A stretch of DNA of 16,313 bases from an uncultured Pseudomonadota bacterium (lineage in GTDB: Bacteria > Pseudomonadota > Alphaproteobacteria > RF32 > CAG-239): positions 1 through 16,313 of the forward strand of contig CABUWG010000039.1 in NCBI GenBank assembly GCA_902495305.1, read 5' to 3'. The position numbers and the translations under genes were made by a program. The notes below the pieces were generated by a model. That model did not search any database. It was not told where the DNA came from and saw nothing but the letters and a program-made list of their open reading frames with translations. Positions 1-6,556 of this stretch are shown here, piece after piece (within the stretch, counting starts at the first letter, position 1; every line of letters starts with the position of its first letter).

Positions 1-630
1 CGCCGTTATGATGAACTGGCTGCCAATATGGTTAAGAATATTGCCGAATATAATGAACGCGGCGGCAAGATGCCTTATATTGTTTGCGTGATTGATGAGT
101 TTGCCGATTTAATGGCAGCGGACAAGAGCGTGGGGCTCTCTGTGCAGCGGCTGGCGCAAAAAGCCAGAGCCTGCGGGATTCATCTGATTTTAGCCACGCA
201 GCGGCCGTCGGTAGATGTTGTTACCGGCGTATTGAAGGCAAATTTTCCGACTAGACTGGCTTATAAAGTTGCAAGTGCGGCAGATTCACGTACCATTCTG
301 GATACCGGCGGTGCCGAAGATCTTATCGGCCGTGGCGACGCTTTGTTTTTGTCGGCGGACGGAACCTTAAAAAGGATTCACGGCGCTTATATGCCGGATG
401 CGGAGATTGCGGCAATGCTGGAGCCTTTTCGTGCCGAGGTCAGGCCGCTGAAGCTTTCCGTGCCGGCAAAGGATGAGGCAAAGCAGCCTGCCGGAAAGAG
501 CAAATCCGGTTTTTGGCGCAGCGTGCTTAATTTCTGGTCGTCGTTGCGGCAAAGAGAAAAGAAAACGATTGTTGCCGGACTGGCTTATGGGGTTAATTTG
601 CTTATCGGCGCGGTTAAAAAGAAAAAGTAA
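1..630 (+). CDS. ftsK: FtsK/SpoIIIE-type DNA translocase, C-terminal part (5' end outside window)
   Basis: The reading frame is open from base 1, so the gene begins upstream; 209 residues are visible. They cover the second half of the RecA-like motor domain. I see the Walker B region (VCVIDEFADLM), then LAQKARACGIHLILATQRPS, then the NFPTR, DSRTILD and GRGDALF blocks. All are typical of FtsK/SpoIIIE, the membrane-anchored ATPases that pump chromosomal DNA at the division septum. After the motor (ending near IHGAYMPDAEI) come only about 80 residues: a Lys/Ala/Pro linker, a Trp-containing stretch, a short hydrophobic segment and a KKKK end. I cannot find the winged-helix gamma domain that normally reads the KOPS sequences. 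The protein may therefore be a second, gamma-less FtsK-like translocase rather than the division FtsK. The next gene starts 9 bases downstream and is probably co-transcribed. Confidence 0.85.
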   Translation, partial: RRYDELAANMVKNIAEYNERGGKMPYIVCVIDEFADLMAADKSVGLSVQRLAQKARACGIHLILATQRPSVDVVTGVLKANFPTRLAYKVASAADSRTILDTGGAEDLIGRGDALFLSADGTLKRIHGAYMPDAEIAAMLEPFRAEVRPLKLSVPAKDEAKQPAGKSKSGFWRSVLNFWSSLRQREKKTIVAGLAYGVNLLIGAVKKKK

Positions 631-639
631 AGGACTGAA

Positions 640-2901
640 ATGAAAAAAGAACTTCTGGCTCCGGCCGGTGACATTGAGGCCGGTTATGCCGCTCTTTATT
701 ATGGCGCAGATGCCGTGTATCTTGGTTTGCAGCAGTTTTCGGCTCGGGCGACCGCTGCCAATTTTAATGAAGAAAACCTGCGGGATTTTGTCGGTTATGC
801 GCATCATCTGGGGCGTAAGGTTTTTGCGGCGGTTAATACGCTGGTGCAGGAAAACGAGCTGCCGGATTTATTAAAAACGCTGGACATTTGTTCGCGTTGC
901 CACGTTGATGCCGTGATTATTCAGGATCTGGGGACGGCACGGATTGTGCGGGAACAGTATCCTGAGTTGGAGATGCATGCCAGCACGCAGATGGCCGTTC
1001 ATAACAAAGAAGGGGCTCTGGCTTTGCAAAAACTCGGTTTTTCGCGCGTGGTGGTTGCGAGAGAGCTGTCTTTGCCGGAGATTAAGGAGATTGCCGCTGT
1101 TCCGGGGCTGGAAACAGAGGCTTTTATTCATGGCGCGTTATGTTATTCGTACAGCGGGTTATGTTTGTTTTCTTCCATGGAGAGCGGCAAAAGCGCCAAT
1201 CGCGGCAAATGTTTGTATCCGTGTCGGGCATTGTTTGACGGAGAAAGCGGCGAGAAGCATTATTTTTCAATGAAAGACATGGCGCTGCGGGAAGACGTGT
1301 TGAAAATGCCGGTAACGTCTCTGAAGATTGAAGGCCGCAAGAAGACGGCGTTGTATGTGGCGGCGGTGACGGATTATTACCGGAATATTCTTGACGGCAA
1401 GGGGGCAGAGGCGCAAAAAGAGGAAAATATCAGGCAGATTTTTTCGCGCCCGTGGTGCCGCTTTCATTTTAACGGCAAGAGCAAAGACGTGATCGATCGG
1501 GATTATGTGGGGCACAGAGGGCTTTTTATCGGCAAAGTTTCGGTTGTTCAGAACGGGCGGATGCTCTTGACGCCGGCGCACAAAATTTCTCGTTTTGACG
1601 GGATTCAGATTGATGTTCCGGGGGAGGAAAAGCCGTTTGGTTTTTCTTTGCAGAATTTGCGCATTAACGGTAAGAACGTTTTTGAGGCCGAGGCCGGACA
1701 GGCGGTTGAGATTATGCTCCCGTCCAAAGCGCCGGCCTTAAAGAAAGGTTATGCGGTTTATCTGGCTTCCGCTACGGCGGTGAAGGGCGCTTATCCTTAT
1801 GAAAAGCCGAAATCAGGCGCGTTTAAGCCGCGGTATCCGCTGCAAGTTTCCGTGGCAGTACGGAAAGATAAGGTTATGGCCGGCGCCAATGGTTTTACGG
1901 CGGAAGTTTCGGGAGAATTTTTGCCGGCGGCGCAACCGGAAAAAACGACCGCGGCTTTAGAAAAAGCTTTTGGCAAAACAGGAGAGACGTGTTTTGAACT
2001 TGCCGGACTGGATGTTGACAATCCGGACAGCCTTTTTGTGCCGGTGTCGCTTCTTAATGAGTTGCGCCGTTCGTTGTATGACAAAATCGTTCTGCCGGAA
2101 AAACGCGGAACGTTACCGGCAACCGATGGGCGGGCTTTACCGCATTCGGCAAAGAAAATTGTCAAAACGGATGCACCGGAAAATATCGCTTTGCTGAATT
2201 TGGCGGAGGCGGATGAGATTATTGTTCTGTTGTCACCGGATTTTGATTCTTCGGCTTTGAAAAATCTGCCAAAAAATAAAGTGCGTCTGGCATTGCCGGC
2301 GGTTTGCCGTCATCCGAAGCAGTTTGAACCGTTGATTGCCAAACTTTTGGGGCAGGGGTATAAAAAATGGGAAATCGGCAATTACTGGGGATTGCAAGTA
2401 TTGCCGCGCAACGGTATTGATTTGAGTTTTGATACCTCGTTATATATGATGAACACGCAGGCCGTTCAGGAGGCAAAATCAGCCGGTGCCGGCCGTGTGA
2501 CTTTGGCTTTGGAAGATACGCCGGCTAATTGGCAGAACGTGGCGTTGTCGGCACCGCTGCCGGTCGTTTTGGTTGTTTATCAGGATGTGCCGTTGTTTAC
2601 CAGTGCGGCTTGTATCCGGAGCAATGACTGCAAAAATTGTCCGCGCGGCGAAAGGCGGATTGAGATGTCGCGCAACGGTGAAAGATATATGGCATTGTCA
2701 AAAGATTGTCAGATTATGATGTTTGCCGAAAAGCCGTTTTGCGCGGCAGCAGAGGCTTCTGCGGTCAAAGCCGATTTTCTGCAGGCTGATTTTTGTTATA
2801 AAAAATATTCGCCGGCACAGGTTAAGGCCATATGGGACAAGGTTATGAACGGGCAGGATGTGGCTTTGTGCCGCAAGGGAAACACCGGCCGCCGGATTTA
2901 G
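640..2901 (+). CDS. U32-family protein with DUF3656-like domain (RlhA/YdcP type)
   Basis: The protein has 753 residues and starts with the classic U32 opening (ELLAPAG, then YGADAVYLG). Four Cys in the expected places (C168, C175, C191, C195, around IHGALCYSYSG and ANRGKCLYPCR) match the Fe-S ligand region of U32 proteins such as UbiU/UbiV, TrhP and RlhA. SLKIEGR follows. A middle segment (roughly residues 390-485, ending FVPVSLLNELRRSLYDKI) resembles DUF3656. The C-terminal part carries another Cys cluster (CIRSNDCKNC) typical of long U32 proteins. Although called peptidases, characterised relatives hydroxylate 23S rRNA (RlhA), tRNA (TrhP) or ubiquinone precursors, so an RNA-hydroxylation role using prephenate is more likely than proteolysis. 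The domain order fits RlhA best, but no symbol is assigned. The start has an AAAGGA-like site 5' of ATG. A terminator follows directly. Confidence 0.88.
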   Translation: MKKELLAPAGDIEAGYAALYYGADAVYLGLQQFSARATAANFNEENLRDFVGYAHHLGRKVFAAVNTLVQENELPDLLKTLDICSRCHVDAVIIQDLGTARIVREQYPELEMHASTQMAVHNKEGALALQKLGFSRVVVARELSLPEIKEIAAVPGLETEAFIHGALCYSYSGLCLFSSMESGKSANRGKCLYPCRALFDGESGEKHYFSMKDMALREDVLKMPVTSLKIEGRKKTALYVAAVTDYYRNILDGKGAEAQKEENIRQIFSRPWCRFHFNGKSKDVIDRDYVGHRGLFIGKVSVVQNGRMLLTPAHKISRFDGIQIDVPGEEKPFGFSLQNLRINGKNVFEAEAGQAVEIMLPSKAPALKKGYAVYLASATAVKGAYPYEKPKSGAFKPRYPLQVSVAVRKDKVMAGANGFTAEVSGEFLPAAQPEKTTAALEKAFGKTGETCFELAGLDVDNPDSLFVPVSLLNELRRSLYDKIVLPEKRGTLPATDGRALPHSAKKIVKTDAPENIALLNLAEADEIIVLLSPDFDSSALKNLPKNKVRLALPAVCRHPKQFEPLIAKLLGQGYKKWEIGNYWGLQVLPRNGIDLSFDTSLYMMNTQAVQEAKSAGAGRVTLALEDTPANWQNVALSAPLPVVLVVYQDVPLFTSAACIRSNDCKNCPRGERRIEMSRNGERYMALSKDCQIMMFAEKPFCAAAEASAVKADFLQADFCYKKYSPAQVKAIWDKVMNGQDVALCRKGNTGRRI

Positions 2902-2905
2902 AAAA

Positions 2906-2940
2906 TTGCGCTGCTTTCGGGGCAGTGCGATTTTTTTTTA
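2906..2940 (+). terminator. Rho-independent terminator after the U32 gene
   Basis: A 7-bp stem (GCGCTGC at 2908-2914 with GCAGTGC at 2922-2928, one G:U pair) and a 7-base loop are followed by a run of nine T. It begins only 4 bases after the stop codon and separates the U32 transcript from the ECF cluster. Confidence 0.85.
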
Positions 2941-2949
2941 TAAATTTTT

Positions 2950-2976
2950 TGAACCTTGGGAAAGGTGTTTTCGTTA
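2950..2976 (+). promoter_or_regulatory. Candidate ECF-type promoter of the sigma-factor cluster
   Basis: TGAAC (2950-2954) and CGTTA (2972-2976) are separated by 17 bases, a good match to the GGAAC-N16/17-CGTT pattern used by many ECF sigma factors, EcfG included. The expected transcript would start near 2983, just before the TAAGGAGG ribosome binding site (2986-2993) of the first gene. Autoregulation by the cluster's own sigma factor is inferred from this. A sigma-70 reading (TTGAAC with a TTATAC 19 bases on) is possible but has poor spacing. Confidence 0.5.
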
Positions 2977-2998
2977 TACCTTATGTAAGGAGGAAAAA

Positions 2999-3256
2999 AT
3001 GGACGAGATTTCTAAACTGCTGAAAGAAGCCAAGCCGCTTTATTTTGCCAGAAAAAGGCGCAATAACCGGATTAAGGCTTTTGCTGCCATGCTGGCTCTG
3101 GTGTTTATGGCCGGTCATTTCTATCCGCAGAAATATACTTATGTCGAGTATAGCTTTGATAATCTGGAACGTGAGATATATTTGACGGAGAACGGATCGG
3201 TGATTGAGGATTTGGGGTTGCCGACCGATGAGTTTGGCTTGTTGATGGTCGGGTAA
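2999..3256 (+). CDS. Small single-pass membrane protein, candidate anti-sigma factor (CnrY-like in layout)
   Basis: An 85-residue protein that I do not recognise by sequence. The start at 2999 is fixed by the TAAGGAGG site 5 bases upstream; longer in-frame versions would run through the terminator. The N-terminus is cytoplasmic-looking and basic (ARKRRNNRIK), then one transmembrane helix (about residues 25-42), then about 43 acidic residues outside, ending DEFGLLMVG. It has no Cys, so it is not a zinc anti-sigma (ZAS) protein. It lies 6 bases before the ECF sigma gene, and size and topology match CnrY/NccY-type anti-sigma proteins, which hold the sigma factor with a short cytoplasmic helix. 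Anti-sigma function is inferred from position and topology only. It shares an operon with the next three genes. Confidence 0.7.
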   Translation: MDEISKLLKEAKPLYFARKRRNNRIKAFAAMLALVFMAGHFYPQKYTYVEYSFDNLEREIYLTENGSVIEDLGLPTDEFGLLMVG

Positions 3257-3262
3257 AAGTTC

Positions 3263-3766
3263 ATGAAGCAGATTATTTTAGAAAACCGCAACCGCGTTAA
3301 GGCGATTATCCGCAAGCTGACCGGCTCGAATAATGAGGATCTGGAACAGGAAGTTTATATCAAAACCTGGCAGAATCTGGACAAGTATCAGGAACAGGGA
3401 AAGTTTGCGCAGTGGATTTCAATGCTGACAGCCAATGTCTGCCGCGATTATTTCAAGTCGAAGCAATATCGGCAAAGCGTAACGCAGAGCGGTGATGACG
3501 AGGTTTTGGAAAGCTGCTGTGCCGATGCGGTATCGCAAGAAGAAGCGGTTGACGCCAAAAAGCGTCAGAAGCTGATTTTGAAAGCAGTTGATTCCCTGCC
3601 TAAGAAACTCCGGCAGACGGTTGTCTGGTTTGAATTTGAGGAGCTCAGTTATGAACAGATTGCCAAAAAGACCGGCGAACCGGTCGGAACAATCAAGTCC
3701 AGACTTTTTAACGCCCGAAAAATTCTTAGTGAAAAATTACAATTTTTGAAAGGAGAACAGATATGA
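3263..3766 (+). CDS. ECF-family RNA polymerase sigma factor
   Basis: A 167-residue protein with the two-domain plan of ECF (group 4) sigma factors. Region 2 spans about residues 8-66, with NNEDLEQEVYIKTW and WISMLTANVCRDY for core binding and -10 recognition. A short acidic linker with a CC pair follows. Region 4 spans about residues 108-158; LPKKLRQTVVW, then LSYEQIAKKTGEPVGTIKSR is the helix-turn-helix that reads the -35 element. There is no long C-terminal extension. The start has only a weak ribosome binding site and follows the upstream stop by 6 bases, suggesting translational coupling to the membrane protein gene. Its stop overlaps the next start by 4 bases (ATGA). The nearest likely target is the cluster's own promoter at 2950-2976. 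The ECF subgroup cannot be assigned by eye. Confidence 0.93.
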   Translation: MKQIILENRNRVKAIIRKLTGSNNEDLEQEVYIKTWQNLDKYQEQGKFAQWISMLTANVCRDYFKSKQYRQSVTQSGDDEVLESCCADAVSQEEAVDAKKRQKLILKAVDSLPKKLRQTVVWFEFEELSYEQIAKKTGEPVGTIKSRLFNARKILSEKLQFLKGEQI

Positions 3767-4257
3767 AAAAATGGTTGTATTCCGTATGTGCCGCCGCCAT
3801 AATGCTTGGTGCCGCCGGGGCATATGCCCAAGAGAAAAAGCCGGTGCCGCCGGCAGAAGGCCCGCGGCATGAGCAGAGAATGGAACAGATGGAAAACAAG
3901 CTGGCTCAGGAACTGGGGCTGACGGCAGAACAGCAGGCTCAGGCCAAGAAAATTCATCAGGAAGGGCGTAAGAAGGTAAAGCCGTTGATGGATGAGATGA
4001 AAGATATCCGCAAGAAGATGGATGATTTGCGGCAGGAAAACATGAAAGAGTTTGAAGCCATTTTGACACCGGAGCAGAAAGCAAAGTTTGAAAAGATTAA
4101 AACCGAACGCCATGAAAAATGGAAAAAAATAAAAGACAAGATGAAAAAAGGCAAAAAAATGCACAAAGGACCGCGTCCGCATCCTGAACATGCAGGAGAT
4201 TTTCCGCCGCCGCCTCCGGCTCCTGACGATATGCCTCTGCCGCCGCCTGAAGATTGA
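3763..4257 (+). CDS. Periplasmic Spy/CpxP/ZraP/CnrX-like helical protein
   Basis: A 164-residue exported protein. The Sec signal peptide covers residues 1-22 with a likely cut at AYA|QE. The mature part is a highly charged helical domain containing two LTxxQ motifs, LTAEQ (53-57) and LTPEQ (101-105), the signature of the Spy/CpxP superfamily. Relatives are periplasmic chaperones (Spy, CpxP) or metal sensors (CnrX, ZraP). The domain is followed by a Lys-rich stretch (GKKMHKG), then a Pro-rich tail (PPPPPAP, PLPPPED) that is not part of the usual fold. Its start overlaps the sigma stop (ATGA) with AAAGGAG upstream, so the two are translationally coupled. That linkage suggests a sensor controlling the sigma factor through the small membrane protein, or a chaperone output of the response. 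The ligand is unknown. Confidence 0.8.
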   Translation: MKKWLYSVCAAAIMLGAAGAYAQEKKPVPPAEGPRHEQRMEQMENKLAQELGLTAEQQAQAKKIHQEGRKKVKPLMDEMKDIRKKMDDLRQENMKEFEAILTPEQKAKFEKIKTERHEKWKKIKDKMKKGKKMHKGPRPHPEHAGDFPPPPPAPDDMPLPPPED

Positions 4258-4282
4258 TGACCGGACGGAAAGAAGATAAGCA

Positions 4283-4660
4283 ATGAAAAAGTTTTTGATT
4301 GTGTTTATGGCAATGGTTTTTGCGGTGTCAAATGCCAATGCCTGGTGGGGACATTGGGGGAGCGGGCATCATCGTCCGCGTCCTCCGGCAGCGGAGAGGC
4401 ATCACCGGCCTGTTCATGTGATTCATGATTATCATCATGACCGGTTGGACAGCTTTTTTGCCGGACTGGTGGGGTCGACAATCGGCAGTTATGTGGTGAC
4501 CGGCACTTATTCTCAGCCGCTTTATAATACCGCACCGGTCAGGGATACACAGTGTTTTTTGCTGGTTTCCCAAAAAACAAACAAAGCCGTTAAACGTTGC
4601 GTTGAGATTACGGATACGCTTAATCAGGACGATGTTTATAAGGTTTTGTATATAGATTAG
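4283..4660 (+). CDS. His-rich exported protein of unknown family
   Basis: A 125-residue protein that I do not recognise. Residues 1-20 form a Sec signal peptide (cut after ANA). The mature N-terminus is strikingly rich in His, with nine between positions 24 and 52 in WWGHWG, GHH, RHH and YHH clusters, suggesting metal binding. A Gly/Ser segment (FFAGLVGSTIGSYVV) then resembles a glycine-zipper or short membrane-associating stretch. The C-terminal part has two Cys (C91, C106) that could form a disulphide. It is the last gene of the ECF cluster, 25 bases after the Spy-like gene and just before a terminator, so it is probably co-regulated. A metal-buffering or outer-envelope role is inferred from composition and context. 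Confidence 0.7.
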   Translation: MKKFLIVFMAMVFAVSNANAWWGHWGSGHHRPRPPAAERHHRPVHVIHDYHHDRLDSFFAGLVGSTIGSYVVTGTYSQPLYNTAPVRDTQCFLLVSQKTNKAVKRCVEITDTLNQDDVYKVLYID

Positions 4661-4663
4661 TTC

Positions 4664-4699
4664 AAAAGCAGCTTGTTTTCAGCAGGCTGCTTTTTTTTA
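4664..4699. terminator. Terminator closing the ECF cluster, possibly bidirectional
   Basis: A 10-bp stem (AAGCAGCTTG 4666-4675 with CAGGCTGCTT 4683-4692, one G:U pair) and a 7-base loop are followed by a T-run to 4698. On the minus strand the same hairpin follows the sirtuin stop codon but has only four T, so it is weaker in that direction. Confidence 0.85.
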
Positions 4700-5413
4700 T
4701 TCCGCCGTCGTTTTCAGCAGGCTGTCAACAAAAGACGGGAGCGTCTCGCCGGCTTTGCCGTAAATATGGTGGTCAAAGTAAAAATTGTTGGAGGTTCTTT
4801 CCAGATTGAACTCATAAGTTTCGGCGCCGTGAAGTTTGGCAATTTGCACAAAGGCCGCGGCAGGAAACACAACGCCCGAAGTGCCGACCGAAATAAACAA
4901 ATCGCATCCGGCCAGCAGGCGGTCAACTTTGTCCATGTATAAAAGGTTTTCTCCAAAAAACACGATATTCGGTTTCATCATGCCCTGAACACTGCAATGC
5001 GGGCAGATTGTCTGTGTGTCTACATCGCCCCAGTTTTCCATGACTTGTCCGCAGTTCAGGCATACGGCCTGATTGATTTGGCCGTGAATATGATATATGT
5101 CTTTGCTGCCGGCTTTTTCGTGCAGGGTGTCAACGTTTTGGGTTATAATGCTGACCGGCGCCGGATATTCCTGTTGAAGTCTGGTCAGTGCCAGATGGGC
5201 CGGATTGGGTTTGGCTTTTTGCAGTTCAGGTTTCAGCTCATTGTAAAAATCATGCACATAGGCCGGATTGCGGGCAAAAGCCTCAACCGTGGCAACGTCT
5301 TCCACCGGATGATTGTTCCACAGGCCGTTGGCGGCGCGAAAAGTTGCAAGTCCGGATTCCGCCGAAATGCCGGCACCGGTTAAAACTACAATGTTTTTAT
5401 AAACTTTGCCCAT
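4697..5413 (-). CDS. cobB: NAD-dependent protein deacylase (sirtuin, CobB type)
   Basis: A 238-residue sirtuin, which removes acyl groups from protein lysines using NAD. Visible motifs are GAGISAESGLATFR for NAD binding (from about residue 13), TQNVDTLHEKAG (91-102), catalytic H110 in IHG, four zinc Cys (C118, C121, C137, C140), VFFGE (151-155) and VGTSG. It aligns along its length with E. coli CobB. The acyl-pocket YxxR pair that gives CobB and SIRT5 desuccinylase activity is Y57-N-E-L60 here: the Tyr is kept and the Arg lost. I chose the start at 5413 because a GAGGAG ribosome binding site lies 7 bases upstream; an ATG five codons earlier (5428) overlaps that site. A TATAAA box lies upstream without a clear -35. 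It is transcribed alone, divergent from the hydrolase gene. Confidence 0.93.
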   Translation of the reverse strand: MGKVYKNIVVLTGAGISAESGLATFRAANGLWNNHPVEDVATVEAFARNPAYVHDFYNELKPELQKAKPNPAHLALTRLQQEYPAPVSIITQNVDTLHEKAGSKDIYHIHGQINQAVCLNCGQVMENWGDVDTQTICPHCSVQGMMKPNIVFFGENLLYMDKVDRLLAGCDLFISVGTSGVVFPAAAFVQIAKLHGAETYEFNLERTSNNFYFDHHIYGKAGETLPSFVDSLLKTTAE

Positions 5414-5557
5414 GATGTTTCTCCTCATGCCTTATTTATAGTTCCAATTTGTAAAGAAAAGGTAAGCTTTGAAATATTCGTTATAGAAATGTTATTTGCT
5501 TTTGGGGAGGAATTTGTTTTTAATATCCGTTGAGACATAATTATTTGAGGAAGAAAG

Positions 5558-6493
5558 ATGTTTTGGAAAAAGTGGTTTGAACCGAAGGCTTTTCATGAAG
5601 GATATTTGCCGGAAAAAGACGGGCACCGCGTGTTTTATCGGGAGTTCGGCAATAAAAAAGGCAAGCCGGTTTTGATTTTTCACGGCGGACCGGGCGGGTT
5701 TTGCAAGCCGAGACATGCCAAGGCCTTTGATTTGCGCAAATACAAGGTGATTATGTTTGACCAGCGCGGATGCGGCATGAGCCAGCCGGAAGGGCAGTGG
5801 AACAAGAACACCACCGCCGATCTGATTGATGATGCCAAGCGGATTCTTGATGTTTGCGGCATTAAGGACAAGGTGATTGTCCGCGGCGGTTCCTGGGGAT
5901 CGACGCTGGCGTTGAAATTTGCCGAAACTTATCCCGAGAAAGTCGAGGCTCTGTTATTGTCGCAAATCTTTTTGGCCAATAATGAGAACAAAGAATGGGA
6001 AGAAGAGGGAAGCCGGAATTTTTATCCCGACATTTGGGAGCAGATAGAAGAACAGGTGCCGGACAATGATTTGCTGCTCAGCTATTATGCCGGACTGATT
6101 AGTTCCGGCGAACAGGAGAAGCAGGAAAAGGCGCTGACTTATTACGGCGCTTATGAGCGGATACTCGGCAGCCTGAACCCGCGTATCGTGCCGAAAGAGG
6201 CTGATGAAAAAGATGTGGCCTCGGCACGGATTTATATGAATTATGCCAATAAGCGCTTTTATCTTAAAGACGACGAGCTGATGAAGAATATTAAGAAAAT
6301 CTCATGGATACCCACGCTTATCGTGCATAACCGTCTGGATTTTGTCTGTCCGCTGAAAGGGGCTTACCGTCTGCATAAGGCCATGAAAAATTCCAAGCTG
6401 GTGATTGTGCCGGAAAGAGGGCATGTCGGAATGCTTCTGCACCAGACAATCCGTAATGAGATGAAGGAGTTTTTGAAAAATATTCCGTCATAA
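5558..6493 (+). CDS. pip: Proline iminopeptidase-like alpha/beta hydrolase (S33)
   Basis: The 311-residue length is normal for prolyl iminopeptidases, which release N-terminal proline from peptides in the cytoplasm. Motifs are the oxyanion loop HGGPGG (42-47), DQRGCG (68-73), nucleophile S112 in GGSWGS, Asp261 in HNRLDFVCP and His289 in RGHVG. The EWEEEGSRNFYPDIW cap segment is also PIP-like. One of the two Glu residues that bind the substrate amino group in the Serratia enzyme seems present (E200 in AYERI). The other (Glu232 in an ENHYF motif) aligns with Tyr226 in RIYMNYA. The fold and subfamily are clear, but strict proline specificity is not. There is no signal peptide. The start has a GAGGAAGAAAG site. 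The stop is followed 30 bases on by a strong hairpin. Confidence 0.85.
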   Translation: MFWKKWFEPKAFHEGYLPEKDGHRVFYREFGNKKGKPVLIFHGGPGGFCKPRHAKAFDLRKYKVIMFDQRGCGMSQPEGQWNKNTTADLIDDAKRILDVCGIKDKVIVRGGSWGSTLALKFAETYPEKVEALLLSQIFLANNENKEWEEEGSRNFYPDIWEQIEEQVPDNDLLLSYYAGLISSGEQEKQEKALTYYGAYERILGSLNPRIVPKEADEKDVASARIYMNYANKRFYLKDDELMKNIKKISWIPTLIVHNRLDFVCPLKGAYRLHKAMKNSKLVIVPERGHVGMLLHQTIRNEMKEFLKNIPS

Positions 6494-6508
6494 TTTTATG
6501 GAATTTTG

Positions 6509-6538
6509 CTGACAGGTATGGTACACTCCTTTTACGAT
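6509..6538 (+). promoter_or_regulatory. Possible tldD promoter inside the upstream hairpin
   Basis: CTGACA (6509-6514) and TACGAT (6533-6538) are 18 bases apart and match sigma-70 boxes at 5/6 and 4/6 positions. A transcript from here would begin near 6545, inside the right arm of the hairpin, so it would carry the ribosome binding site without the arm that hides it. This is a weak call by eye. Confidence 0.3.
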
Positions 6539-6556
6539 AGTGAAAGGAGTGTTTTT
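6523..6556 (+). terminator. Perfect hairpin plus T-run burying the tldD ribosome binding site
   Basis: ACACTCCTTTTAC (6523-6535) pairs with GTGAAAGGAGTGT (6540-6552) to give 13 bp with one T:G pair and a GATA tetraloop, followed by TTTTT and then the tldD ATG at 6557. The right arm contains the AAAGGAG ribosome binding site. It can act as a terminator for the hydrolase transcript and, on read-through RNA, as a lid over the tldD start. Confidence 0.75.

Noticed and set aside
2858..2998. Upstream in-frame extension of the small membrane protein
   Set aside because: It would run through the U32 3' end and the terminator; TAAGGAGG directly before ATG 2999 decides the start.
3649..4338. Minus-strand open frame of 229 codons opposite the sigma and Spy-like genes
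   Set aside because: It is antisense to two well-supported genes, and its Phe/Leu/His-rich composition is what Lys/Glu-rich coding DNA gives in reverse.
6506..6556. Longer tldD starts at TTG 6506 or ATG 6518
   Set aside because: They would add residues encoded by the hairpin and have no ribosome binding site; ATG 6557 has AAAGGAG at good spacing and gives the family start.
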